DNA of 64,000 nucleotides from Telmatactis stephensoni (lineage: Eukaryota > Cnidaria > Anthozoa > Actiniaria > Isophelliidae): positions 806,001 to 870,000 of the forward strand of contig JALIZF010001888.1 of assembly GCA_029948255.1 (NCBI GenBank). Reading direction: 5' to 3'. The first letter of the stretch is position 1; each line of letters opens with the position of its first letter. This document shows, one piece after another, positions 49,001-57,811 of the stretch. The translations under genes and the position numbers were made by a program. Under the pieces are notes generated by a model. It ran no database searches. It was given only the letters and a program-made list of their open reading frames with translations, and was not told the origin of the DNA.

Positions 49001-52000
49001 GAAAAGAAGCAGTTCGAAACTAAAACTAAAAGGCTGGAAGAAACGAAAAGAAGAATGGATGAAGACCTAAAACGTCTAAAAGACAACATTACAAGTTTAC
49101 AAAGTGATCTACAAAGGGTGGAAAAGCAGCAAGAAGAGACGGACAAGAAATCTGCCAACTTTGAAAAGGAGTTGAGACGCAAGACTAAAGAACTAGAAAA
49201 CAGGCAACGAGATAATCGTCGACTCAAAAAGGAAATAAATACAATGAAAGAAGGGAAGAATACAGAAAACGCCCAAGAAGGCGGCGGAGATATTTCTGAG
49301 ATGAAGTTCTTGAGAGACAGAGTAGAGCTTCTAGAGAAAGAGAATGAGAGCCTTCTCAACAGAATATCAAATCAAGAAAGTCTGGACGAAAATAAACATC
49401 AAGAAAGTAGTGAAAAGAACAAACCCAAGCACGTTACATTTGCTCTAAGAACGAATAAAGAGGACTTATCAAATGAAATTGGATGGGACTTTGATAAGGA
49501 TACCATTTCTGACGAAATGGATGACACCAATTACACAAACAAGTCGATTACGAATAGCAAACAAGTTGAGCATGATTTGAGCGAAGAAGTTGGGTGGGAT
49601 CTAAGCGACATTCTGGCAGCACAATACAACATGGAGACGATCCAAGAAGAAACGTACTCTGAGGAAGTCGAACCTGCGAAGCTTAGTTCTGTCGAAAATT
49701 CAACAATTCCAAATCCAGATGCAGAACTTTTGCAGGAACAAAGCAGTGAAGCAGATAAAACGTTTAAAAGGAATTCAGAACAAGCATCAATGGCACAGAT
49801 GTGCAAGGAAAAGCTTATTCTTGAGAGCAAAACAGCGCAACTATTAGAATACCAGACATCTCGCCTAACAAAAACACAAATGACTTTGGAACATTCCTTG
49901 TGCAAAGCTCTGAAAGAAAACAAACAGCTTGTCAACAAACTCAACGATTCTCAACTTATCCTCCAAAGAATTAAGTCTCGGGTCCAAAAGCTAGAGGAAC
50001 AGACTAACATTAACGTCGATCACGCAGACGTTGACACGCAAACAAATGAAGCTCCTAACTGCGTTTCGACAGCAACTCAAATTGGAGAGGTAGGACTGGG
50101 TGACAGTGACACTTCACCAGTACATGATGACAAAATAAAGGAATTTGGTGGAGAAGCTGCGTCCCCAACCAAGATGGAAGTCAGCGCATCAAGTTCAAAA
50201 GCTATTGTTTACCTAACAAGGGAGAAGAAGCAGATCGCAAAAGAGCTTGAAGCACTGAAACAAAAACATGAAGATATAAACAAAAAGTTTATCGACAAAG
50301 AGGATGAAAGAAGAAAGCTGGAGCAAGAACTGAAACTTATATCTACAAGTTATGAACAAGAGAAGGAAAGCCTTCTACATGACCTTGCGGTGCAGAAAAC
50401 AGATAATAATGAAATTAAAGAAAAGCTTAAAGGCCAACAGGAATTTCTCAAGAGTTGCGAAGACATAAAACAAAAACATTTGGAAGCAGAGAGGCTTATC
50501 ACAGCGCTTGAGAAAGATTTGATGCGACAAACAGACGAAAAGAATGCTCTAAAAACTGAACTCATAAATAGTCAAAACAAACTTAACGAACAAAAGGTAC
50601 TGGAACAAGAACTGCAACAGCTGAGGAACGAGAACAGGCAGGCACAAGAATCAATGGGAAGACAATTGGAACAATATAAAAGAGAAAATGAAGAACTACT
50701 AGAGAAGCTTGAGAGACGTAAAAAGACACCAGGAAGTCCAAAGAAAGTGGTACACGGTAAGAAACGAGATACCAGTGCAATGCCAGAAAAGAAGAAGTTG
50801 CTCACACCTCTTGATGAAAACGAGAAAGACAGAGATACAGCAGAAACTGCTTCAAAAACAGAACAAGAAACTCACCAAAGAGAAGTATCACAGCCTATGT
50901 CTCAAAATCAGCTTGATGATGATAATGTTAAAACCGAAAAAGAAGATACTTGCATGGAGACTGGAAATAAATCTGGTGAAAAGGAGAAAGATGAGTTGGT
51001 TTTGGAAGAGAGTGCAGCTGTTGGTTCCGTAGACAACATTGAAATTGATACTAGTGAGATTGAAAATCCAGAAAATGAGACACCAGCTAGCAATAATGCA
51101 GAGCTCCAAGCAACAACAGGTGACCTAAACAATAAAGATACAAGTATAATGGAAGGCCAGGAAAGCGTGTCGCAAGCCGAAGAAAATGAAAATTCCACAA
51201 ATACAGATGAGGTGGAGGTCACATCAAGGGACAAAGAAAATGCGAAAAACCTTGATACGGTTGCAAATGAAGACGAACTAAATGTACCCGAGGAAGTAGT
51301 ACAAGATGAACCCACACAAGGCGAAAAAACAGAAGACTGCCATGTTGACATTGGAATGACCTCGGAAGGAACGAAAACCGTCGATACATACGATTCGTTA
51401 GCTCTAACTGAAAGTGTTCCTAACAACGATACACAAGAATCCTCAAAAGAAGAGCTCGAGGAAAAGAACTTGGATGAAACCAATGACGATACTTTACCAA
51501 ACCACGAGGAAAACACTGAAATTTTCATTCAAAGTATGAATGACGATTCAAGATCAAAAGAAGAAATATCCAGCGATAGAGAAAACGAGACAGATGAAGA
51601 AGCTGATATCGAGGAAAAGTTGGTTAAGATTTTGAAAGAGCGTCAGACCATGGAACAAGAGGTACAGTCGATGGTTTCAGAAATGAACACGCTTAAAACC
51701 AAGCTCGCAAAAATGCAAAAGGAGCATGATGCTTGCAACGCAGAACAAGAAAACAGCGAGCTAAAACAGCAGTTCCAAAACTTGATGGACAAGAAGACAG
51801 CTATGGATGAACAGGTTAATGAAATGAAGACTAAAAATGCACAACTTGAGATTGAGCTTTCTGATGCCGCAGAAATGAAGCAGGCAATGGAGGCAGAACT
51901 TGCGAGGTTAAAAGAAACGTACCAGACAATCGAACAATCAAGCAAGGAAAAAGTCGCAGATGTTACAGCAAAGTGCAAAAAGCTTGAAAGTGTGTTGTCT

Positions 52001-55000
52001 GTTATTATTGAAGAAAACTCCAATTTGTTCAAAGAGGTCTCAGGTCTAAGAGAAGAAAACCGCATGCTGAAGAATTGCCATATACTAGAAATCGCTGATG
52101 GAAGTACTCAGGTTTCTCCCAAGGCAATTGATGAAGAACGGAATACGGAGACAAATAGTTACCTGGATATCAAGAAAAAGACTAACAAGACGAATGATGA
52201 GACACCGATCATCAACGTTTCATCTCCTGGATTCTATGAACAACCAAAGAAGTCCAGCCATTAAAAATACCAAGGAACATTCCTTCTCCCCTAAATACCA
52301 TACGATGGAGCACGGTTTCTCCTTAAAAGAACATAAGGTGGAGAACCCCTTCTCTTCCAAAGATCATCTGCAACTACCACTTCAACCAGATACCTACATG
52401 AAGCGTTACCCGCATCAGATATCAGAAAACGATTCCAAGCCTTTGTCTGCATCCAGTCCTGATACATCCTTAAAAGTTGGCGATCGCCTACAGACACCTC
52501 ACAGCATAGAATACCTTGGGTTGGAATCCCAAAGACATGAAAATAACTCGTCTTCGGCGATGTTTGCATCCCCAACTCCAGAGAGTGAGTCGGGTTATGG
52601 TGGAAGTAAAGGAGGAAACACCATCTGTAGTCACTGCCATAAATCCGCTTGTGAATGTCACTCGCCGATTAGAAGAACGAGTTTCGCTACACCAAGTCTA
52701 ATCAAAGAAGTCTCTACAACAAATGTAACGTCTGATCTAGTGAGCACTGAATCGGCGTATGCTGGAGATATGTGTACGGACAGTTCCTTCGCTTCTGTGA
52801 CTGATTTTGAAGACATAAGCTTTTCATCTGACTGGGTTTCGGCGGAGGACTTAAGAGCAGGACGCGTAACGGCTAGGGGCCATCATGGAATGAGCAAAAT
52901 GCATCGAGAAATGGCAGAAATGAAATGCACTAATACGATCCTAGAAAACGAGCTCACGATCTTGAAAAATAGAAACTCGGATTTCCAATCGCAGTTACAG
53001 AAACTTGCTGGTAAAAACAATGCTTTGAAACAAAAACTATGTGAGCGAACGATGGTGGCCAAGAAAGCAGAGCGAGAAATTGCAACTATTTTGGAGGACA
53101 AAATGAGGTTAGAAGTCCAGATCACTGCTGCGAAGGAAGAATTCAATCGTGTTGAGCGCGAAAGATCTAAATTTGAAAGAAGCTTATCGAATGCTAAGTC
53201 TGAGAACAAACGCTTGAAGAGCGACTTGGCTACGGTCAAAGCAGAAAGCTATAAAAACATGAAACAATTAGTCAAGTTAGAGGCCGAGAACAAGAAATTA
53301 CAAGCAGAGCTAGAAGAATCTCGAGAAGATCTAAAACAAACGAGAGAGCTTCTAGTAAACTTTGACAATGGATCGTTAACATCACTAGAGGAGCGTCAGT
53401 CGTGCTGCTCTCCATTATCACACGAGGGCGTGTCACTAGGGATGGCAGCAGAAGCATCGTACAATGACAAAGAAGTACCAAAAGAAGATGGTCCTCGTGA
53501 TAGATCGGGACTTTCTTTGGAATTAAGAGGTATTAAAACAAGCTACGTTAGAAGAGCATCAAGTGATCAGTCATTCCCAAGATATCATAACATGGCTAAA
53601 GAACTCGTTACATCATCGGTGAGTACAATGTAATTACGACAGATTTCGTATGTATCGGAAACCTTCGGCATAAAGTCGGGTTATGTCGGGTTATGGTACC
53701 GTAGCAGTTTTCGTATGACACAATCACAACGGAAATTTATGAATGTTTTTATATATAACAAAGTATTGACAAGGTTACGGCACGGTGCTGCGCGTTTCAT
53801 GCTCACTACGAAAACTGCTCTTGGAAAACCTAGAGAATATTGCGCTCATGCCATAGTGTTCCCGAGCATGTAAGAAAGTAACGTTTCACTGAAAGACGAG
53901 AAAATTGAAAATAATAACATGAATTCCTCACGAACTTTATCTATTATCTGTTCGTATTTGTAGGAATCAGATAATCTTTCTTCTCCTGAAGATTTTCACG
54001 GACGACATCAAAAATTTTATACAAAGCGTCTAACCCAGTCTCAGTCCTTTGCCTCTAATAAAGGTAGGTAAAATTCATTCTAGGCGTGTTTTAGGTACGC
54101 CGAGTGACTGAACGTAATGCGTAGTCTGGGTACGTCGAGTGACTGAACGTAATGCGTGGTCTAGGTACGCCGAGTAACTGAACGTAATGCGTGGTCTCGG
54201 TATGCCACGAGACTGAACGTAAGGCGTGGTCTAGGTATGCTACGAGACTGAACGTGAGGCGTAGTCTAGGTATGCCACGAGACTGAACGTAATGCGTGGT
54301 CTCGGTATGCCACGAGACTGAACGTAAGGCGTGGTCTAGGTATGCCACGAGACTGAACGTAATGCGTGGTCTAGGTACGCCGAGTGACTGAACGTAAGGC
54401 GTGGTCTACGTACGCCGATTGACTTAACGTAAGGCGTGGTCTGGGTACGCCGATTGACTGAATGTAAGACGTGGTCTAGGTACGCCGAGTGACTGAACGT
54501 AATGCGTGGTCTGGGTACGCCGAGTGACTGAACGTAAGGCGTGGTCTAGGTATACCACGAGACTGAACGTAAGGCGTGGTCTGGGTACGCCACGAGACTG
54601 AACGTAAAGCGTTGTCTAGGTACGCCGATTGACCCAATGTAAACGTGGTCTACAATCTCGGACATAACTGTTAGGACTAATTTCGGCCTTTTAGGATCTT
54701 CTCTTTTATATTGCTCAGGATACTCCCCACCCCTCCCCCTCCCCATACAATGTTGTAATGGTTGTGAATGTACTTGCAAACTGAACAGCCACCATTCGGC
54801 TTCAACATTGAGAGTGGGGAGAGGGGGATTGCATGACAAATTATTTGAAAACCTTGAATTCTTCCAGCAATGACATGAAATCATGTTAGAAACTAAAAAA
54901 GTCCTAACGGGTTTTGTCCAAGATTGTAGGTACGCCGATTGACCTAATGTAAGACGTGGTCTAGGTACGAGTGACTGAACGTAAGGCGTGGTCTGGGTAC

Positions 55001-55590
55001 GCCGAGTGACTGAACGTGAGGCGTTTAAAACTCCGTAAAGCTACGTGACCTATAAAACTCTGTAAAGCTACGTGACCTATAAAACTACGTAAAGATACGT
55101 GATACGTATAAAACTATATACGTGACGTATAAAACTACGTAAAGCTACATGATCGATGTTATTTTCCCAAGTGCGGTTCTTAAAATCTCTCCACTCCCCA
55201 TCACAAATGATAGCTCTTACATACCCATTTAAAGAAAACATTCAAATGGAATTTATTTTTACTTACACAGACGAAGAACCAACGGAGCCCTCGTCGAAGA
55301 CACAATCAGACGAGACAGAGACATCTAGGCCACAAGCGTCAAGTCAGACATCCTTGAAACACTCAATGAACAAAACGTCCAAGGCTCCAACTGAACGAAC
55401 ACCAAGTCAAATGTCCTACGATAGTGACATGAGTTTCCCCGAGGAAAGGGACGCGGAAAGCTGTCAGAGCGAGGAGACGGAGGGATCTGTCGAACAAGAC
55501 GAGAAGGGAAAATCACAACAGGGTAGCATCAAGAAAATATTTAAACGGTTTTCGAAATCAAAGAAAATCAGTAAATCAGGTTCAAGTTGA
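37645..55590 (+). CDS. Giant kinesin with N-terminal motor and long coiled-coil tail
   Basis: Microtubule motor. Coding exons: 37645-37660, 37988-38092, 38670-38747, 38918-39005, 39403-39500, 39790-39889, 40262-40385, 40545-40603, 40690-40817, 40912-40950, 41026-41081, 41624-41722, 42144-42261, 42542-42647, 42753-42804, 42963-43066, 43523-43891, 44444-44834, 45163-45237, 45558-53618, 53964-54063, 55271-55590. All have normal GT-AG sites. The total is 10686 nt; with 12 single extra bases set aside this is 3557 residues plus stop. P-loop GQTGTGKT lies near residues 91-98, then switch I SSRSHS and switch II DLAGSE. The extra bases are discussed in the findings. The family is uncertain: the post-motor text (RAMRIINV...EVDYK) recalls the ARK/ungrouped kinesins, from memory. 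Confidence 0.88.
39230..39390. repeat. 44-bp tandem repeat, about 3.7 copies
   Basis: The unit begins TTTCTGCAATGCTGATTGCC and contains CTGATCACGTGACACTCAC. Starts are near 39230, 39272, 39316 and 39360. It ends about 12 nt before the acceptor of kinesin exon 5. Each full unit holds the palindrome GATCACGTGAC. Confidence 0.85.
41900..41976. mobile_element. Short hairpin element (MITE)
   Basis: 30-nt arms beginning CGCAGCCGTGTTTAGTATCG and ending CTAGACACGGCTGCG, separated by a 17-nt loop. The ends are followed by further partial pairing. It lies in kinesin intron 12. Confidence 0.7.
43107..43210. mobile_element. Family B MITE, short form
   Basis: GCAGATTTTGTACGAGTGTG, CGTGTTTTCTATAAAAACA and AATTCCTGCCGTAACC match the copy at 56149-56255. 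The right end is degraded. It lies in kinesin intron 16. Confidence 0.7.
43523..45237 (+). CDS. Kinesin stalk, exons 17-19
   Basis: Exon 17 (369 nt) encodes coiled coil ([18 protein letters not shown]), a loop with HSPTV, and then [15 protein letters not shown] and [13 protein letters not shown], reached only after two +1 frame changes (old frames stop at 43682 and 43737). Exon 18 (391 nt) encodes a Ser/Lys/Gln-rich segment and [20 protein letters not shown], with one +1 change before the TAG at 44563. Exon 19 (75 nt) encodes [19 protein letters not shown]. Exon phases match on both sides of all three. Confidence 0.75.
45558..53618 (+). CDS. Kinesin tail, 8-kb exon encoding long coiled coil
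   Basis: One exon without introns. The uninterrupted part (about 47060-52261) encodes some 1730 residues of Glu/Lys/Leu/Gln-rich heptad sequence with only short non-coiled gaps, such as an acidic Ser/Thr/Asn segment around 51000-51600. Two related motifs, [11 protein letters not shown] and [11 protein letters not shown], lie 36 residues apart (near 49463 and 49577), preceded by KHVTFALRT, an RVxF-type motif. A final part (52270-53618) has [26 protein letters not shown] short repeats, a Cys/His cluster ([12 protein letters not shown]) and more coiled coil. Seven +1 frame changes are needed within this exon. Confidence 0.82.
53704..53819. mobile_element. Family B MITE
   Basis: Ends GCAGTTTTCGTATGACACAA and TGCTCACTACGAAAACTGC are inverted repeats. 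It lies in kinesin intron 20, less than 90 nt after the donor. Confidence 0.75.
53964..55590 (+). CDS. Kinesin C-terminus (exons 21-22)
   Basis: Exon 21 encodes [15 protein letters not shown] and a Ser-rich end. Exon 22 encodes an acidic Ser/Glu/Thr-rich, probably disordered segment and ends with the basic tail [19 protein letters not shown] before TGA at 55588-55590. A basic C-terminal tail could contact microtubules or membrane; this is inference only. Phases of both exons fit the preceding giant exon. Confidence 0.85.
54091..55026. repeat. 35-bp minisatellite split by a MITE
   Basis: The unit is close to GGTCTAGGTACGCCGAGTGA followed by CTGAACGTAATGCGT. About 16 copies run from 54091 to 54648 and about three more from 54928 to 55026. 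Two alternating variants exist, CGCCGAGTGACTG and TGCCACGAGACTG. It lies in the last kinesin intron. The following 55030-55150 has shorter AAAACTACGTAAAGCTACGTG repeats. Confidence 0.9.
54649..54928. mobile_element. MITE inserted in the minisatellite
   Basis: Ends CTACAATCTCGGACATAACT and GTTTTGTCCAAGATTGTAG are inverted repeats, extended by TTAGGACTAATTTC and AAAGTCCTAAC. It interrupts the 35-bp array. Confidence 0.75.
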
Positions 55591-55720
55591 TTTAGCTAGT
55601 ATATAAGATTATCATTGTATTTTAATAAGAAAAAAATATCGTAGTTGGACATCCTCTGGCACCAGTCGTAGATTTTTGTATCCGTTTCATCAGCGGACAC
55701 CACCTGGTTGCTATCTGGAG

Positions 55721-55965
55721 TCGGTTGTACGAAGGGTGAATACCGCTATCCAGCGGATAAATCCTTATCCAGCGGATAAAATCTATACAAAATCTATACA
55801 GTGGATAACTCTTATCCGATGGATAACTTTATCCAACCTTCGTACAACCGGGTCCTGTTGGATAACTCTTTATCCAGTGGATAAAATGATAGTGTTATCC
55901 AATAAACGTACCCAGTGGATCAGGGTTTATCCAGCCAGACAGCGCTATACAACCTTTGTGCAATC
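55721..55965. mobile_element. TATCC/GGATA foldback element
   Basis: Ends GGTTGTACGAAGGGTG and AACCTTCGTACAACC are inverted repeats. The interior consists of repeated TTATCCAGCGGATAA palindromes, continuing to about 55965 beyond the right end. It lies just downstream of the kinesin stop. Confidence 0.7.
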
Positions 55966-56148
55966 TTCGTAGCCTGAAGAGACCAGCAATTAGGGCCCCA
56001 GGGATCAGGGAGTGTCATACGAAATTGTGACTTTTGAAAAAACGAAAAAAGAAAGAAAGGAAAAAAAACGAAATTGGCATTATTTCCAAGAGGAATAATT
56101 TAATATGTACAGTAATGTAATTATGTGGACGGCAAATAGTGCAGATTT

Positions 56149-56255
56149 CGTATGAGTGTGAAAAGGACCGCGAAGTGCCGTGTTTCCTATCAAAACATTC
56201 GAAAATTCTGCCGTAACCGCGCCGCGGCCTTTTCACACTCATACGAAATCTGCAC
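56149..56255. mobile_element. Family B MITE, best-preserved copy
   Basis: 107 bp with ends GTGCAGATTTCGTATGAGTG and CACTCATACGAAATCTGCAC, perfect inverted repeats of 20 nt. The interior CTATCAAAACATTCG marks the family. Confidence 0.85.
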
Positions 56256-57646
56256 TTAGTTGAATGGCACAACACTGATACATGACGTCATTCAAAATGG
56301 CCGCCGTAGATTTGAGTTTTCCAAATAACTTCATATGAAGTTGTAATAATTTAAGCACTATACTTATATTTATTTTACTTATATAAATAATGAAATAAAA
56401 CATTTTTATTTATTCACATTTAAATAAAAAGTGAAGTTAATAACTTACCATGAGTGTGTTCATTCAGCTGTCATGGCGGCCATTCTCATTCAACTGGAGT
56501 GTAGGCGTATTACTGGTGAGCACAAGCGCCCAAATTCTCTCCCTTCCTGCACAGCTACCTATACATTTTTTACTAAAACATCACTACCAAGGCCAAGTAC
56601 AGTCATTTTGCTCGTTCTGCCCAGCAATTTTTTCGCACCTTTTTCACTGAAACCTCTCAACAACAACCGCTAATGGCCGCTCAGCGATTGATGTACAGCA
56701 TCAACATTTCCTTTTGCTGAAATGTCTCAGTTGAAAGGTCATCTCTTCATTGCGGCCAATTTATTTTCTGCTCATTGGTTGTTGTGGAGAGGTTGACAGG
56801 ATACTTCCGAATGAATGAATGAGTGAGTGAGTGAGTGAGCGAGTGAGTGAATGAATTTTAATTAACACTACTCAAAGGAACTTTCGATATTCTATACATG
56901 CTCCACTCGAATCACGTTGATTTTTGCCGAGGGATCGAGGACAAACCGGACAAAAAAAAACTCGCGAAAAAGGAGAGAAAACACTACACCAAACAAACTC
57001 AGTTCACCTAAAGTTCCGGGCCGCGAATTGAACCCAGCCCTGGGTTCGAGAAAGATTTCCCCATATAGGCATTTTAGGGGAAAAAACTATCTGGCACCCA
57101 ACGTAAATGAACCCGGGCCACAGGGAAGAAATGCGAGTAATACGCCACTCTTGACACCAAGATAAGACAATATAACAATAGGAAGGATACCCCAAGTCAC
57201 CAGAAAGCACTAAGAATTACACCTGGTATGTTTCCAAAGTTTTAAATATCTATTATTTTATTCTTTACTAAACGCTCGAAACTTTACAAGCACCAAAAGT
57301 TTTTGATAAATATACTGACTTGGTAAAAACTGACTTGAATAAATTACGTCGTTACTAAGGTTAACGTCCTATCACCTGATGATACTACAACACAAGACAC
57401 TGATAACCATTCACTTCTGATATTTAACACACAATAATAGACTTGAACCATAGTCCAGACAAGTTGTCCAGCAAATTCTCTAGTCCGATTATTCAAATGA
57501 GTTACGGAAAGTAAAAACTTAAACTCAAAGAAATTCAGTCTACAGATGGGTTATTTTGACATTTTTCTTTACTTGACAGAAGCATTAACTGTACTTTAGT
57601 GCCGTTTAAGTGTCTGCACATTCCTCGCGACAGACAAACCCATGTT
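56256..57646. other. Intergenic DNA between the convergent kinesin and TPR genes
   Basis: No exon is supported. It holds a GAGT/GAAT microsatellite near 56805-56855. TTTATT strings near 57257 could be the poly(A) signal of the minus-strand TPR gene. Confidence 0.45.
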
Positions 57647-57703
57647 TCAAATCCAGCACTTGAACCTAAAGAATTGCTGCAGATCAGGGGCATCGACCTC
57701 TTT
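57647..57703 (-). pseudogene. Second copy of the last 18 codons of the TPR gene
   Basis: Read on the minus strand it encodes KEVDAPDLQQFFRFKCWI and TGA, against KEVDDPDLQQFFKFKCWI and TGA at 57812-57868. The offset is 165 bp. Most differences are at third codon positions. Upstream similarity continues but with in-frame stops. It may be a duplicated terminal exon, an alternative one, or a remnant of a tandem gene copy. Confidence 0.65.
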
Positions 57704-57811
57704 AGTACGCACTCTAATGCACACCTGCATATTTACACCTGAATATTTACTGTACTATACAGCCTTTTCCAAACTATCTGTACATATAACACTGAAAAAC
57801 AAATCGATTTT

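Noticed and set aside
43682..52264. Stop-codon-dependent +1 frameshifting (as in antizyme or Euplotes) at each break
   Set aside because: Any +1 overlap of open frames can be placed at the stop, so this is not evidence. At 38017 and near 47050 the family or heptad pattern puts the break well before the stop, and no common slip sequence is visible.
47236..53481. Many minus-strand Ser/Phe/Leu-rich open frames
   Set aside because: They are antisense shadows of the Glu/Lys-rich coiled-coil exon; such codons give few stops on the other strand.
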